64,000 bases of DNA from a virus: positions 1 through 64,000 of IMG/VR virus record IMGVR_UViG_3300028829_004377; one strand, written 5' to 3'. A program made the position numbers and the translations under genes. The notes under the pieces are model-generated. The model ran no database searches, was not told where the DNA came from, and saw nothing but the letters and a program-made list of their open reading frames with translations. The stretch's first letter is position 1, and the number at the start of each line of letters is the position of its first letter. Shown one piece after another: positions 25,823 to 35,600 of this stretch.

Positions 25823-26194
25823 ATGAAAGATGAATTACAATCAGTGCAAACTGATCTTAGCGAAGAGAATAAAAAATTAGCTAAACTTGCTAGAAATAGA
25901 TCAGATGATTATGAATATGCTAGAGAAATTCTATACCAATCCTCAGAAAAAATTCAAGATATTTTAGATGCAGCTGTTAATCTAGCTAGAGAATCTGAAC
26001 ATCCAAGAGCTATTGAAGTAGCAACTGAAGCAGCTAAAGCATTGGGTGACACAGCAGCAAAAATGATGGACCATCATTTAAAGACAGAAAAATTAAACAA
26101 CCCTACTGGAGAGAAAAACCAGGTCACGAATAATAATTTAAATGTAAAAATGAATACAAAAGATTTATTGGAGCTTTTACAACGTGATAGTTAA
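25823..26194 (+). CDS. gp16: Terminase small subunit gp16
   Basis: The 123-aa, mostly helical, charged protein lies directly in front of gp17 and overlaps its GTG start, as gp16 does in T4-like phages. It has a central region DAAVNLARESEHPRAIEVATEAAK typical of T4-type small terminase subunits and an Asn-rich C-terminal part. It recognises DNA and regulates the gp17 packaging ATPase. T4 gp16 is 164 aa. A ribosome site (TAGGAG) precedes the ATG. Confidence 0.82.
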   Translation: MKDELQSVQTDLSEENKKLAKLARNRSDDYEYAREILYQSSEKIQDILDAAVNLARESEHPRAIEVATEAAKALGDTAAKMMDHHLKTEKLNNPTGEKNQVTNNNLNVKMNTKDLLELLQRDS

Positions 26195-28019
26195 AAAAGA
26201 TTTATATAATCCATCTGAACATAAAAGATATAAAAAATTCGGTGATGTGTATGTTAAAAATAAAACAGCATTAATTACTTATCTTTCAGAACAAAGATAC
26301 AATAAAAAAGCTCCTACCCAAAATACAAACGCAAAGTTATTTGAAAAGAACCCTACTGGTGTTAGTCACTATATGGGCAATCCTAATATTAAAGCTGCTC
26401 ATGTTAACTTAGATTATACAAAAGAACAACTATTAGAGTTTCAAAAATGTGCTAAAGATCCTGTTTACTTTACAGAGACTTATATTAGAATTATGTCTGT
26501 TGATTTTGGATTAATACCATTTACATTATACGACTTTCAAAGAAAAATGGTAGAAACATTTAACGAGAATAGATTTAACATATGTAAATTACCTAGACAG
26601 TCTGGTAAATCAACTACATCTGTTGCTTATATTTTATGGTACTTGTTATTCAATCAAGGTAAGACAGTTGGAATATTAGCTAACAAAGGTGAATTAGCTC
26701 AAGAGATGTTAGGTAGACTAGCTACAGCATATGAGTCATTACCTTTCTGGTTACAACAAGGTTGTGTAACTTATAATAAAAGATCTATAGAATTAGAAAA
26801 TGGTAGTAAAGTCATTGCTACAGCGTCTTCTGGATCAGCTGCTCGAGGTATGTCATTCTCGTTATTATTCTTAGATGAATTTGCGTTCGTGCCTCCTAAC
26901 GATGCTGAAGATTTTTTTAGATCTGTTTACCCTACTATTTCATCAGGTACTGATACTAAAATGATAGTAGTATCTACTCCTAAAGGTATGAATCATTTTT
27001 ATAAGATGTGGATGGAGTCTACTGAGAATAGATCTAAATTTGTTCCTATAGAAATAAACTGGTGGGACGTTCCAGGTAGAGATGAAGACTGGAAATACGA
27101 ACAAATATCTAATACATCTGAAGATCAATTTAGACAAGAGTTTGAATGTCAGTTTATAGGTTCAAGCAATACTCTCATAGCGCCTGGTAAATTAGGTCAA
27201 ATGGCTTACATAGCACCTATACGTAATCAAGAGTCTATAGACTATTATGAAGATCCTAAACCAGGTCATAATTATATTATGTGTGTTGATTCTGCTAGAG
27301 GAATTAGATTAGATTATAGTGCATTTGTAATAGTAGATATAACAGCTGTACCTTATAAAGTAGTTGCTAAGTTTAGATCAAATGAAGTATCACCTATGAT
27401 TTTTCCAAACTTTATAGTTAACTTAGGGAGATATTATAATCAAGCATGGGTACTTATTGAAGTTAACGATGTGGGTCAACAAGTAGCTGTAGGTGTACAA
27501 CAAGAATTTGAATACGAAAATATATTATCTACTGTTTCTAAAGGCAGAGCTGGTTTTCAGTTAGGATCAGGTCCAGGAGCTAAGTTAGGAGTTACAACAT
27601 CGCATTCAGTTAAGACAAATGGTTGTTCTAATTTAAAGTCTTTAATTGAAGCAGACAAATTAATAGTAGAAGATTATGATGTATACGTTGAATTAACAAC
27701 GTTTGTTAGAAAAAGTGAATCAACAGCAGGCTCATTTGAAGCTGAACCAGGCTGTAATGACGATCTAGTTATGTGTTTAGTTTTATTTGCATGGGCTGCA
27801 GGTACAGAATACTGGAAAGAATTAACCGATACTAATGCTAAGCAGCATATGTACAAACAAAAATTAGACGAAATTGAAGATGAAGTTATGCCAATCGGAT
27901 TTTTACCTTATGATAATATGTTAGAGACAACAATTGATAGTCAAGGAGACGTTTGGACTTCTGTAGATGAAGCTGTTGTACCTGAATGGTATAACGATGT
28001 CTACAGAGGAAATTTTTAA
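26184..28019 (+). CDS. gp17: Terminase large subunit gp17 (packaging ATPase/nuclease)
   Basis: The 611-aa product equals the T4 length (610). It has the gp17 Walker A LPRQSGKSTTSV (residues ~136-147), the Walker B LLFLDEFAF, and a C-terminal RNase H-type nuclease with MCVDSARGIRLDYSAF and late Asp residues (GCNDDLVM). gp17 is the motor that pumps DNA into the prohead and cuts concatemers. The start is the GTG at 26184, which overlaps gp16 by 11 bases. Confidence 0.96.
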   Translation: MIVKKDLYNPSEHKRYKKFGDVYVKNKTALITYLSEQRYNKKAPTQNTNAKLFEKNPTGVSHYMGNPNIKAAHVNLDYTKEQLLEFQKCAKDPVYFTETYIRIMSVDFGLIPFTLYDFQRKMVETFNENRFNICKLPRQSGKSTTSVAYILWYLLFNQGKTVGILANKGELAQEMLGRLATAYESLPFWLQQGCVTYNKRSIELENGSKVIATASSGSAARGMSFSLLFLDEFAFVPPNDAEDFFRSVYPTISSGTDTKMIVVSTPKGMNHFYKMWMESTENRSKFVPIEINWWDVPGRDEDWKYEQISNTSEDQFRQEFECQFIGSSNTLIAPGKLGQMAYIAPIRNQESIDYYEDPKPGHNYIMCVDSARGIRLDYSAFVIVDITAVPYKVVAKFRSNEVSPMIFPNFIVNLGRYYNQAWVLIEVNDVGQQVAVGVQQEFEYENILSTVSKGRAGFQLGSGPGAKLGVTTSHSVKTNGCSNLKSLIEADKLIVEDYDVYVELTTFVRKSESTAGSFEAEPGCNDDLVMCLVLFAWAAGTEYWKELTDTNAKQHMYKQKLDEIEDEVMPIGFLPYDNMLETTIDSQGDVWTSVDEAVVPEWYNDVYRGNF

Positions 28020-28030
28020 TTGTTAGATTT

Positions 28031-28038
28031 AATAAATA
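28031..28038 (+). promoter_or_regulatory. Putative late promoter (AATAAATA)
   Basis: AATAAATA lies 29 bases before the ATG at 28068, in the short gap after gp17, with a GAGGT ribosome site in between. It would drive the Asp-Ser-Asp-rich fibre genes. Confidence 0.5.
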
Positions 28039-28067
28039 AATCATCTGATCAGAGGTAGAATTATAAA

Positions 28068-28490
28068 ATGGCGCGCCAGCTAAAGTACAATCTAAATAAC
28101 CGTGTTTTAACTATTGAAAACATGCTTGTAGATAAAATAGATTTCCAAGACAGTGACATCGCTGTCTTTACTTACGCTTCCGGAGCTACGGCAACGGCTA
28201 CTTCATCCGTTAGAAAGATAGCAGAGTTTAGTAAGTTAAGCTATGGTTCCGCTAAGTTCGTGATACAAGCCACGGATAAAATCACTGATGACAAGATGGT
28301 GACTGAAGTCTTGTTATTTTGCGATAGTGATTCAGTTGATATTACAGAGTATGCTACATTATTTTCAAGTAGTAGTCGCTTTGTAGATTTTAGTTCTGTA
28401 ATAAATGGAAGTTTATGTGAACTTAGATCACAAACCACTAGTGCTAACCAAACCGAGTTCAAGATTAATCTTACACTAATACGTAATTAA
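28068..28490 (+). CDS. Small virion/fibre-associated beta-domain protein
   Basis: The 140-aa protein has a beta-rich domain (KMVTEVLLFCDSDSVDITEY, LRSQTTSANQTEFKINLT) that resembles the C-terminal part of the next fibre (QVSEVLLTHDGTNVAFVEY, LRITSASAQSTTYKI). It may be a stand-alone copy of a fibre tip or trimerisation domain. Two Asp-Ser-Asp tripeptides are present, one written GACAGTGAC and one GATAGTGAT, both with the AGT serine codon. It begins after a late-promoter-like element. Confidence 0.6.
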   Translation: MARQLKYNLNNRVLTIENMLVDKIDFQDSDIAVFTYASGATATATSSVRKIAEFSKLSYGSAKFVIQATDKITDDKMVTEVLLFCDSDSVDITEYATLFSSSSRFVDFSSVINGSLCELRSQTTSANQTEFKINLTLIRN

Positions 28491-28525
28491 TTTTGTCCGC
28501 CTAGAACTTCAAGAGGGAGAGGAAA

Positions 28526-30025
28526 ATGGCAAATAGAGACTTTAGAATCCGTCAAGGATTATTGGTCGGTGATTCCGACCTGCATTTTAGTCTTGTAGGA
28601 GATACTAGTTTAAAGTTAAAAACCGGAAGTACAATTACCATTGGCGATAACGCTGTTATCAAAGCTGGTGATAATAATTCGCTTTTAACTAATAACGCAG
28701 GATATCTTACAGCAAGTAACGTTAACCAGATTATAGCAGATAATGAATCTGATAGTACCGTTATACAAGCTTTAAAGACTAAGCAAGACCAATTAGCTGC
28801 GAGAGTAGACTCTGACTCAACTAGAGTTCAGACTATTCGAGGTCAAGTAGATGTTATCCATACAAGAATGGATTCTGATCATGACTTATTTCAAGCTAAA
28901 ATAGCAGCTGGTTTATTAAACCTTGCTGACTCAGACCTGTTAACATTTCAATTAGACCAAAAAGTTGCTGCTCTTATCGGCAGATTAGATTCTGATTCTA
29001 TTGTTCAACAGACTATTAGATCACAAGTTTATCCTAGATTAGATTCTGATCATTCAGCAGCATTAAGAGCAGACTTAGACTCTGATAGTACTAAAATACA
29101 AGCTATTCAAATTGCTTTAGATGATTTGAATACAAGAGCGAAGATAATAGATTCTGACTCAATCTCAAATATGATTGACTCTGACTTTATTAATAGTAGA
29201 TTACACTTTACTGAGAACGGTGTCTTTGCTGTTGACTCAGAAGGTGAATTGATGGTATTAACAGGATCAGATACAATTGACTCTGTTGGTAACGCTATTA
29301 CTACATTAAGAACAGATCGTGATTCTGATTCGACTAAGTTACAATTATTGCAAGGTAAGCAAAGTGATATTATTGCAAGATTAGACTCTGAAGATCCTAG
29401 AATCGCAGCTCTTAGAAAAGAATTTATCTCAAGATTAGATTCTGATCAAGCTGTTATCTCTTCTTTGGTGTTATCAAGTAACTTACAAAAGGCCAGATTA
29501 GACTCTGACCAGACGCAAGTACAACTTGTTAATACAAGAGTAAATGATGCCTTAGCTAGACTCGACTCAGATACTGTAAAGATATCTGCATTACAGAGAG
29601 TAGTTGATGCGTTAAGAGGCGATCAAGATTCAGAAGATTCTCTGAAATCTAAATTTAATAATGATATTACGTTAGGTGTTAATGCAGCTAATACTGGTGG
29701 TATAGCGGTTGTGGCTCCAGCTACAATAACTACTACTAGTACTGATGCAACAACAGTTACTACACGTGCTTCAAACTCCTTTAAAGGAATGAAAGTACTA
29801 GTAACTGCTGCTAACACAGTATCAGGTGAGAATCAAGTATCAGAAGTACTTCTTACTCATGATGGTACTAACGTCGCTTTTGTTGAGTACGGTATAGTAT
29901 ACACTGGATCAATTCCGGTTACTGCTATAAGTGCTGATATAAATGGTGGAAATGTAAGACTAAGAATCACTTCTGCGTCTGCTCAATCTACTACTTATAA
30001 AATCATAGAGCAAATAACGTTATAA
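28526..30025 (+). CDS. Long tail-fibre-like protein with RLDSD coiled-coil repeats
   Basis: The 499-aa protein starts with RIRQGLLVGDSDLHF, a marker shared with the fibre at 30093. Its middle (residues ~90-370) is a chain of RLDSD-type repeats 18 or 21 residues long, with Ile/Leu/Val spaced like a coiled coil. The C-terminal ~90 residues form a beta domain shared with the gene at 28068. Thirteen Asp-Ser-Asp tripeptides are present. The design (N-terminal attachment, helical shaft, C-terminal beta tip) is that of a trimeric phage fibre. Confidence 0.72.
   Translation: MANRDFRIRQGLLVGDSDLHFSLVGDTSLKLKTGSTITIGDNAVIKAGDNNSLLTNNAGYLTASNVNQIIADNESDSTVIQALKTKQDQLAARVDSDSTRVQTIRGQVDVIHTRMDSDHDLFQAKIAAGLLNLADSDLLTFQLDQKVAALIGRLDSDSIVQQTIRSQVYPRLDSDHSAALRADLDSDSTKIQAIQIALDDLNTRAKIIDSDSISNMIDSDFINSRLHFTENGVFAVDSEGELMVLTGSDTIDSVGNAITTLRTDRDSDSTKLQLLQGKQSDIIARLDSEDPRIAALRKEFISRLDSDQAVISSLVLSSNLQKARLDSDQTQVQLVNTRVNDALARLDSDTVKISALQRVVDALRGDQDSEDSLKSKFNNDITLGVNAANTGGIAVVAPATITTTSTDATTVTTRASNSFKGMKVLVTAANTVSGENQVSEVLLTHDGTNVAFVEYGIVYTGSIPVTAISADINGGNVRLRITSASAQSTTYKIIEQITL
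28802..29640 (+). repeat. RLDSD repeat array (18- and 21-residue units) in fibre
   Basis: Units such as RLDSDSIVQQTIRSQVYP (18 residues) and RLDSDTVKISALQRVVDA (start of a 21-residue unit) recur within the fibre. Hydrophobic positions sit seven to eleven residues apart. Serine in the DSD is mostly TCN here, with AGT in some units. Confidence 0.8.
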
Positions 30026-30028
30026 ATA
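30021..30028 (+). promoter_or_regulatory. Late promoter TATAAATA
   Basis: An exact TATAAATA overlaps the stop of the preceding fibre and lies 64 bases before the ATG at 30093. It is followed by a GAAA-loop hairpin in the leader. Confidence 0.6.
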
Positions 30029-30040
30029 TAATAATATACG

Positions 30041-30060
30041 AGGAGAGAGAAATCTCTCCT
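30041..30060 (+). other. Leader hairpin with GAAA tetraloop
   Basis: AGGAGAGA, GAAA and TCTCTCCT make a perfect 8-bp stem closed by a GNRA tetraloop. It lies 12 bases after the late promoter, at about the 5' end of the message, and has no T-run after it. A protective 5' hairpin is more likely than a terminator. Confidence 0.6.
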
Positions 30061-30092
30061 CTATAATATGACTCTGGGGATAGTGAACCGAG

Positions 30093-31631
30093 ATGGCACA
30101 AAAAAATTTTATGATAAAAAACGGTCTTCGTGTAGGAGACTCTGACCTTTTCGTTACTTCAGGCGGTACAACCGTTAAAGGACTTACTGTAGGTAACGTT
30201 AGTATTCCCTCAACTATTGGTTCTGACAATCAAATTTTAAAGGTTGTCTCTGGTTCACTTGCCTTCGCATCTGTTGCCGAAATAGAAGATAGTGACTTAA
30301 CTAAAGTCGCAAATTTACAAAACAAAGTAGACGGTTTAATAAACAGATTAGATTCTGATGATGCTGATAGACAAATAGGTACTTTAGTAGTCGACAGTGA
30401 TGGTCAAATATTATTAAACACAAATGATGATGTAGCAAATTCAGGTACTTTGACTATTGACTCTGATGGACAGATATTATTCTTAACTGGTAACGATACA
30501 TTAGACTCAGTTGGTGGTGCTATATTATCTCTTAGAGCTGATAGAGATTCCGATTCATCTAAGTTAGCAAAAATAAGTGAAATTACAAACAGGCTAGATT
30601 CAGACAGCGCAGCTATTCAATCATTAGCAACTAAGACGAGAGCAGATCTAGACAGTGATAGTATAATAATACAATCATTAAAAGCAGCTACAAATACTAA
30701 TACAGCTAACATAGCTGGTTTAGGTGGTATAGATTCAGATCACACATTCCAAACTTTAACTGTTAATAACACAACTACAGATGATAGTATATTAGTTACT
30801 ACAACTGAAGATTCTAATAATGCAGGTCCAGTGATTACACTTAAACGTAATAGTTCTAGTGTAGCCGACGCAGATTACTTAGGTCAAATAAAGTTCAAAG
30901 GTGAAAATGATGCTAACCAAGAAATAGTATATGCAAAAATTACAGGAAAAATACAAGACGCTAGTGACGGAACTGAAGATGGTATTATTGAAATAACTCA
31001 TAAGAAAGCTGGCTCAAATAATATTAGTGCAAGATTTAATAGCGACACACTTCAATTAATTAATGGTACAGGATTAGAAGTTGATGGTACAGTAACTGTA
31101 GGCAATGGATTAACTCTAACTGATGGCAACGTTATAGTAGCAAATGGTCATGGTATAGATTTTAGTGCCACAAGTGATGCTACTGGTATGACCGGTGAAC
31201 TGCTTGATGATTATGAAGAAGGTATATATACCCCTACAGTCACAGGTAGGACAAGTGGTAGCTATACTCTTGGAGATAGTGCTACAAAATTGTCATATGT
31301 AAAAATTGGTAGAATGGTTCACTTGCAAGGTCAATTACATATAACTGGTGAAAGTAGTCCAAACGGAGTTATAGATATAAGTTTACCATTTGCAACAGGT
31401 AATGGCGCAGATTTAAGTGATAGGTCTGTTGGTTCAGTTGCTTTTGATGGAGTTGGTGCACAAGGTCCGGATCATAATTCTGGTAATTTTGTTAATTTTT
31501 ATGTTTCAACTGATGCATCTGTTGGATCATTTAGGTCATCTGAGAATAATACATCGGCAGGAACTCTTAACAACTCTCATATGGCAACCAATGATAGGTT
31601 TACCATAGGTATAACATACATGACGTTCTAA
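30093..31631 (+). CDS. Tail fibre protein with DSD shaft and marine-phage C-terminal domain
   Basis: The 512-aa protein starts MIKNGLRVGDSDLF, parallel to the previous fibre. Its first half has nine Asp-Ser-Asp tripeptides, including two VDSDGQI/IDSDGQI repeats. The C-terminal ~150 residues contain DDYEEGIYTPTVTG, then YVKIGRMVHLQGQL, then ISLPFATGN, a domain I know from many marine phage fibres and likely the receptor-facing end. The GTG-started gene at 31650 follows 18 bases later. Confidence 0.72.
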   Translation: MAQKNFMIKNGLRVGDSDLFVTSGGTTVKGLTVGNVSIPSTIGSDNQILKVVSGSLAFASVAEIEDSDLTKVANLQNKVDGLINRLDSDDADRQIGTLVVDSDGQILLNTNDDVANSGTLTIDSDGQILFLTGNDTLDSVGGAILSLRADRDSDSSKLAKISEITNRLDSDSAAIQSLATKTRADLDSDSIIIQSLKAATNTNTANIAGLGGIDSDHTFQTLTVNNTTTDDSILVTTTEDSNNAGPVITLKRNSSSVADADYLGQIKFKGENDANQEIVYAKITGKIQDASDGTEDGIIEITHKKAGSNNISARFNSDTLQLINGTGLEVDGTVTVGNGLTLTDGNVIVANGHGIDFSATSDATGMTGELLDDYEEGIYTPTVTGRTSGSYTLGDSATKLSYVKIGRMVHLQGQLHITGESSPNGVIDISLPFATGNGADLSDRSVGSVAFDGVGAQGPDHNSGNFVNFYVSTDASVGSFRSSENNTSAGTLNNSHMATNDRFTIGITYMTF

Positions 31632-31649
31632 TAATTATAGGAGTAGAAA

Positions 31650-31907
31650 GTGGCATTAACAGAAGAAACAATACAAGATAAAATTGAAGTGGTAGGGCCG
31701 TATAAATTTATACAAGTTAGAACTGCAACAGTCATTAAAAGAGATGGTACAGAAATAAGTCGAGTTTTTTCAAGACACATAGTTTCACCAAACATAAGTG
31801 CAGATGGCTTATCTAATGAAAGCACAGAAGTGCAAAATATAGCAAACGGTGTTTGGACAGATGAAATTAAAACTGCTTATGCTGCACATTTAGCTGATGA
31901 CGACTAG
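31650..31907 (+). CDS. Small conserved marine-phage protein (85 aa)
   Basis: The product starts with GTG after a good ribosome site (ATAGGAG). The sequence DKIEVVGPYKFIQVRTATVI and ISRVFSRHIVSPN resembles a small protein found next to fibre genes in cyanophages, as I recall; its function is unknown. It may be a fibre chaperone or minor virion protein. It contains no Asp-Ser-Asp. Confidence 0.7.
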   Translation: MALTEETIQDKIEVVGPYKFIQVRTATVIKRDGTEISRVFSRHIVSPNISADGLSNESTEVQNIANGVWTDEIKTAYAAHLADDD

Positions 31908-31917
31908 AGTGCATAAT

Positions 31918-31925
31918 TATAAATA
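31918..31925 (+). promoter_or_regulatory. Late promoter TATAAATA
   Basis: An exact octamer lies 10 bases after the previous stop and 76 bases before the ATG at 32002. The leader that follows is unusually long for this phage and carries two inverted repeats. Confidence 0.6.
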
Positions 31926-31930
31926 AAACA

Positions 31931-31965
31931 GCATTAATGCTACTGAGCTAGAACCACGAAAGTGG
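31931..31965 (+). other. Structured leader: palindrome and GAAA-loop hairpin
   Basis: GCATTAATGC (31931-31940) is a perfect palindrome, and CCAC-GAAA-GTGG (31954-31965) is a 4-bp stem with a GNRA loop. They lie in the leader of the gene at 32002. A second GAAA-loop hairpin follows the late promoter at 30021. Confidence 0.45.
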
Positions 31966-32001
31966 CAGGGCTTCCAACCAGAACAAAAGGGGTAAAGGAA
32001 A

Positions 32002-32592
32002 ATGGCAACTCAGATATTAGGACGAGTAAGACTCGTTTTTAAAGGCGCTTATAACGCCGGTACAACATACCAAAAATTAGATACAGTACATCACGAAGGT
32101 ATTGCATACTCAGCAGTATCAGGTGGCTTCTCAGGTGTAACCCCTGGATCAGATGCTACTAAATGGGCTGTTATTATTGACACAGGTACTAATCCAGGAC
32201 TTATTGCTAGATTAGATTCTGATACAGTTAAGTTAAGTAACTTATCAGCAGCTGTTAATAACTTAAGAGCAGATAGAGACTCAGAGCACGGTTTGATTAT
32301 ATCAAAACTTAATCAAGTAGCTGACTCTGATTTCATTATGGCTCAATTGAATCCAAAAATAACAGAAATCATAGCTAGATTAGACTCTGATACAGTAGCA
32401 GTTTCAGCTGTTAAGACAGCATTGAATAGTGGATACACATTCCCAGGTGGTATTACTATTACAGCAGGTCAAGCATTTAACTTTGATGGTAATGCTTTTA
32501 CAGACGCACACAAATTAGAAATTAGAAATACTTCTAATAGTGTTGTATTCGGAGGATATGTACTAGATACAGACGATAACTCAGGCAACTAG
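32002..32592 (+). CDS. Fibre protein with carbohydrate-binding-like N-terminus
   Basis: The 196-aa protein starts with a segment KGAYNAGTTYQKLDTVHHEG, then AYSAVSG, then KWAVI, which has the shape of a chitinase-type carbohydrate-binding module (W/Y-x-Y..G-D.V...G..Y). Two RLDSDT repeats follow as a short coiled coil. The C-terminus ends with a beta stretch. It has three Asp-Ser-Asp tripeptides. A short tail fibre or adaptor fits best. Confidence 0.62.
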   Translation: MATQILGRVRLVFKGAYNAGTTYQKLDTVHHEGIAYSAVSGGFSGVTPGSDATKWAVIIDTGTNPGLIARLDSDTVKLSNLSAAVNNLRADRDSEHGLIISKLNQVADSDFIMAQLNPKITEIIARLDSDTVAVSAVKTALNSGYTFPGGITITAGQAFNFDGNAFTDAHKLEIRNTSNSVVFGGYVLDTDDNSGN

Positions 32593-32618
32593 TAACTGGG
32601 AATAAAAGGTGAGGGTGA

Positions 32619-35600
32619 ATGGCGTACGATTCAGATGATATCCCTCTCGTTACTAGACTAGAGGCAGGTACTAATGTAGGTGTAGGGTTTGTTGTAAACT
32701 CCGAAGGTGAAGGTGTTTACACTATATCCTCTACTACTGACTCAGATGTTGTTAAGAATATGGTCTTTGAGCATGCTGGCACAGCCGTTGCAGCTCTTAG
32801 ATCAGATCTTGACTCAGAGACAACACGCGTCCAGACTCTTTTAAGAAGAGCTGAAACTGCAGTATCTCGACTAGACTCTGATGAGAGTAGATTACAAGCA
32901 ATTAAGACTGATTTAACTGCAAGGTTAGACTCAGATACTGCTGCTATTAGTAACTTAGCCGCTAATGCTGGTCACGACTCAGATGCAATCGTTAATATGA
33001 TTCAAGAGCATGCTGGACAAAATACAGTAGGCAATCAAATCACACTCGGTGCTCCCTTACAAGATGGTTCCTTATCAAGTGAAACTGGTGCTATAGCATT
33101 AGAAACAACTGAAACAGTTACTGACGCTATCGATAAATTAAATGAAGCTACTAGAAACGTAATTAGAAATACTGCTGTTTCTAATTTAGATTTTACTGGT
33201 GACAACTTAATCGGTGGTGCTGGTTTCACTACTACATTAACAACAAGTGCAGATGGTAACCCTAATAGATATGATATTCATTGGGGTGACGGTAACATAG
33301 ATTCAGACAGTTCTGATAGTACACCATCTCATACATACAATTCAAACGTAGGTTCTCCTTTTACTGTAAGAGTAATAGCTAGAAACTCTTCTGGAGAAGG
33401 TGCTGGTTCATTTTCAGTTAAAGAAAGAAGTAACTACGTAACAGTTTTTACAGCTACACCAGCTGTTTCATTCGCAATATATGCTGCATCGTCTGGTGGT
33501 TCTCCTATTACACAATGGGATGATGGCGATACAATTTATTTACAAAATAATACTACTAATACTTCAAATGCAATCGCAGGTTATGTTTTTAATTTTGGTG
33601 ATAGCGATTTAATGCATGCTATAGATTCTGATAGATTACCTGGTGGTTCTATTAATAACGGCGGTAGTAGATTACCTTATACATTTGATACAGTAGTTGA
33701 AGAAGATAGAAGATTTAATATTTCTCTCACATTAAATTCACACACTACAGCTAACCCAACTGATATACCTGCAGCTGACTCAGATAATTTCTTTAATGTT
33801 TTAGATACACATACACCATCTGTAAGTATAAATGATAGTGATGGTGTAAATGAAGAAGCTACATCAGGTCATGTTATACAAGCAACTAACAATTCAGGTT
33901 CAGGTGTTGGTAACTTTGCAACATTTGGTAGTAGATATGTTTATGTATGGGGTGACGGTACATCTAATACAACAGTAAATGCAGGAACAGGTTCATCAGG
34001 TGATAGAGGAGCTAGTGCAGTTTCTCATACTTATGCATTACCTGATTCAGATCAAGCTAATGGACATACAGTTACTTTTACTGGTAAATTACAAATAACT
34101 TCTAATCATGATTCATCTCCTTTCGAATCAGATCCTTTTGAAATTACAGTTAGACCTGATTTAAGAGTCAACTATGCTGCAACTGCAGTAACTGTTTCTG
34201 ATAGATCAGGAGATAATAGTAGAGACATATATGACTTTGTAGACTTAAACGGTGCAAATAGAGCATTAGTAAGAGCTACTAACACATCACAAAATGCAAC
34301 TAATTTAACTTATAGTTGGGCCGATGGAGATTCAGATTCATTAACTGAAGATGGATCATCTCCAGGTTCATTAGGAGCTACTATTGATCATGACTATACT
34401 GGAGAGTCAACTGGTAGTTATGCTTCTCAATTATTTGCTTCTGGTTCACCTGGAAGTGTAGCTCAATCAGATAAAGAAAGTGTCACATTTACAATTAACG
34501 CAGTACCAGCTGCTCCTAGTAACTTATCTACTTTTACTTTAACTTTATCAGATTCAGCTCACGGTACTAATCCTAAATTAGCTTCAGGTTTCACTGATAA
34601 TACAGGTACTATGTCTACATTAGCAGCAGGAACATCTCTTAATAGTACAACTGCAAGAAGATATACTACTGGAATTATAGATACTAATACAATTAATAAT
34701 GCTTATAATGGAGCTGCAGGTGAAGTAACATGTATAAGAAATGGTGATAGTGACGGTACTATATCATTTACTACAACATCAGGAGAAACTGGAGCTGCTG
34801 GTTCACTTCAAGTTACTCAACAAGCTGATGCTCATGATACTATTAGTTCTTCTACATATCCATCCAATTTTTATCAGACATTTGATGCTAAAATAGCTAG
34901 ATCTTTATCAGGTTATACTTTAGGACTTAATGCACAATTAATAAAACATTCGCAGACAGGTTCAACATCTACTGTTCACATATTAAGAGACGATACAGTT
35001 TCAGCGGCTCCGACAGTATCAAGTACAGGTACTGTATCAGTTAATAATTCAGGAACCTATAGATACATTTCAGGAGTGCCTTATTTTAATTCTGGAAGCC
35101 CTACAATAAACGTTGCAGGTATTCAAATATCAAATTTTGTAGGACAAGCTTATAATGATACATCCTCTCCTGTTGAAATAGATTCTGGAACTAATCAAGA
35201 AAGTACTAGTTCTGCTGGTACAGTTAATACAAATTATACTTACGCTAATGTAGATGGTTCATCAACAATGTTATCCGGAGGCATACCTATTGCTAATACA
35301 GGTGTTAGTTCTGCTTATACATTAGCTACCTTAAGTGTTGCTATTACATCTTCATCAGTTAGAACAGTAGATAGAATTAAAGTGAGAGCAAGTAATACTA
35401 ACGGTACTAGTTCTTATGTAGAAAATACAACTAATATAAACGTGCATACAGCTTCTCAATCTGGAATAAACGAAACTGCTATAAGTGTAGCTGGTGGATT
35501 AGGTTCAGGTTTTACCGACAACGGAGTTAGATCAGGAGCTTTAAAATCAGCTACTACTGATACCCCTGCGTTGAGAGGTGGTTCATATAATTATTACAAT

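Noticed and set aside
30041-30060. The 30041 hairpin as a transcription terminator
   Set aside because: It has no T-run and lies 3' of a late promoter in a leader, so a 5' stabilising hairpin fits better.
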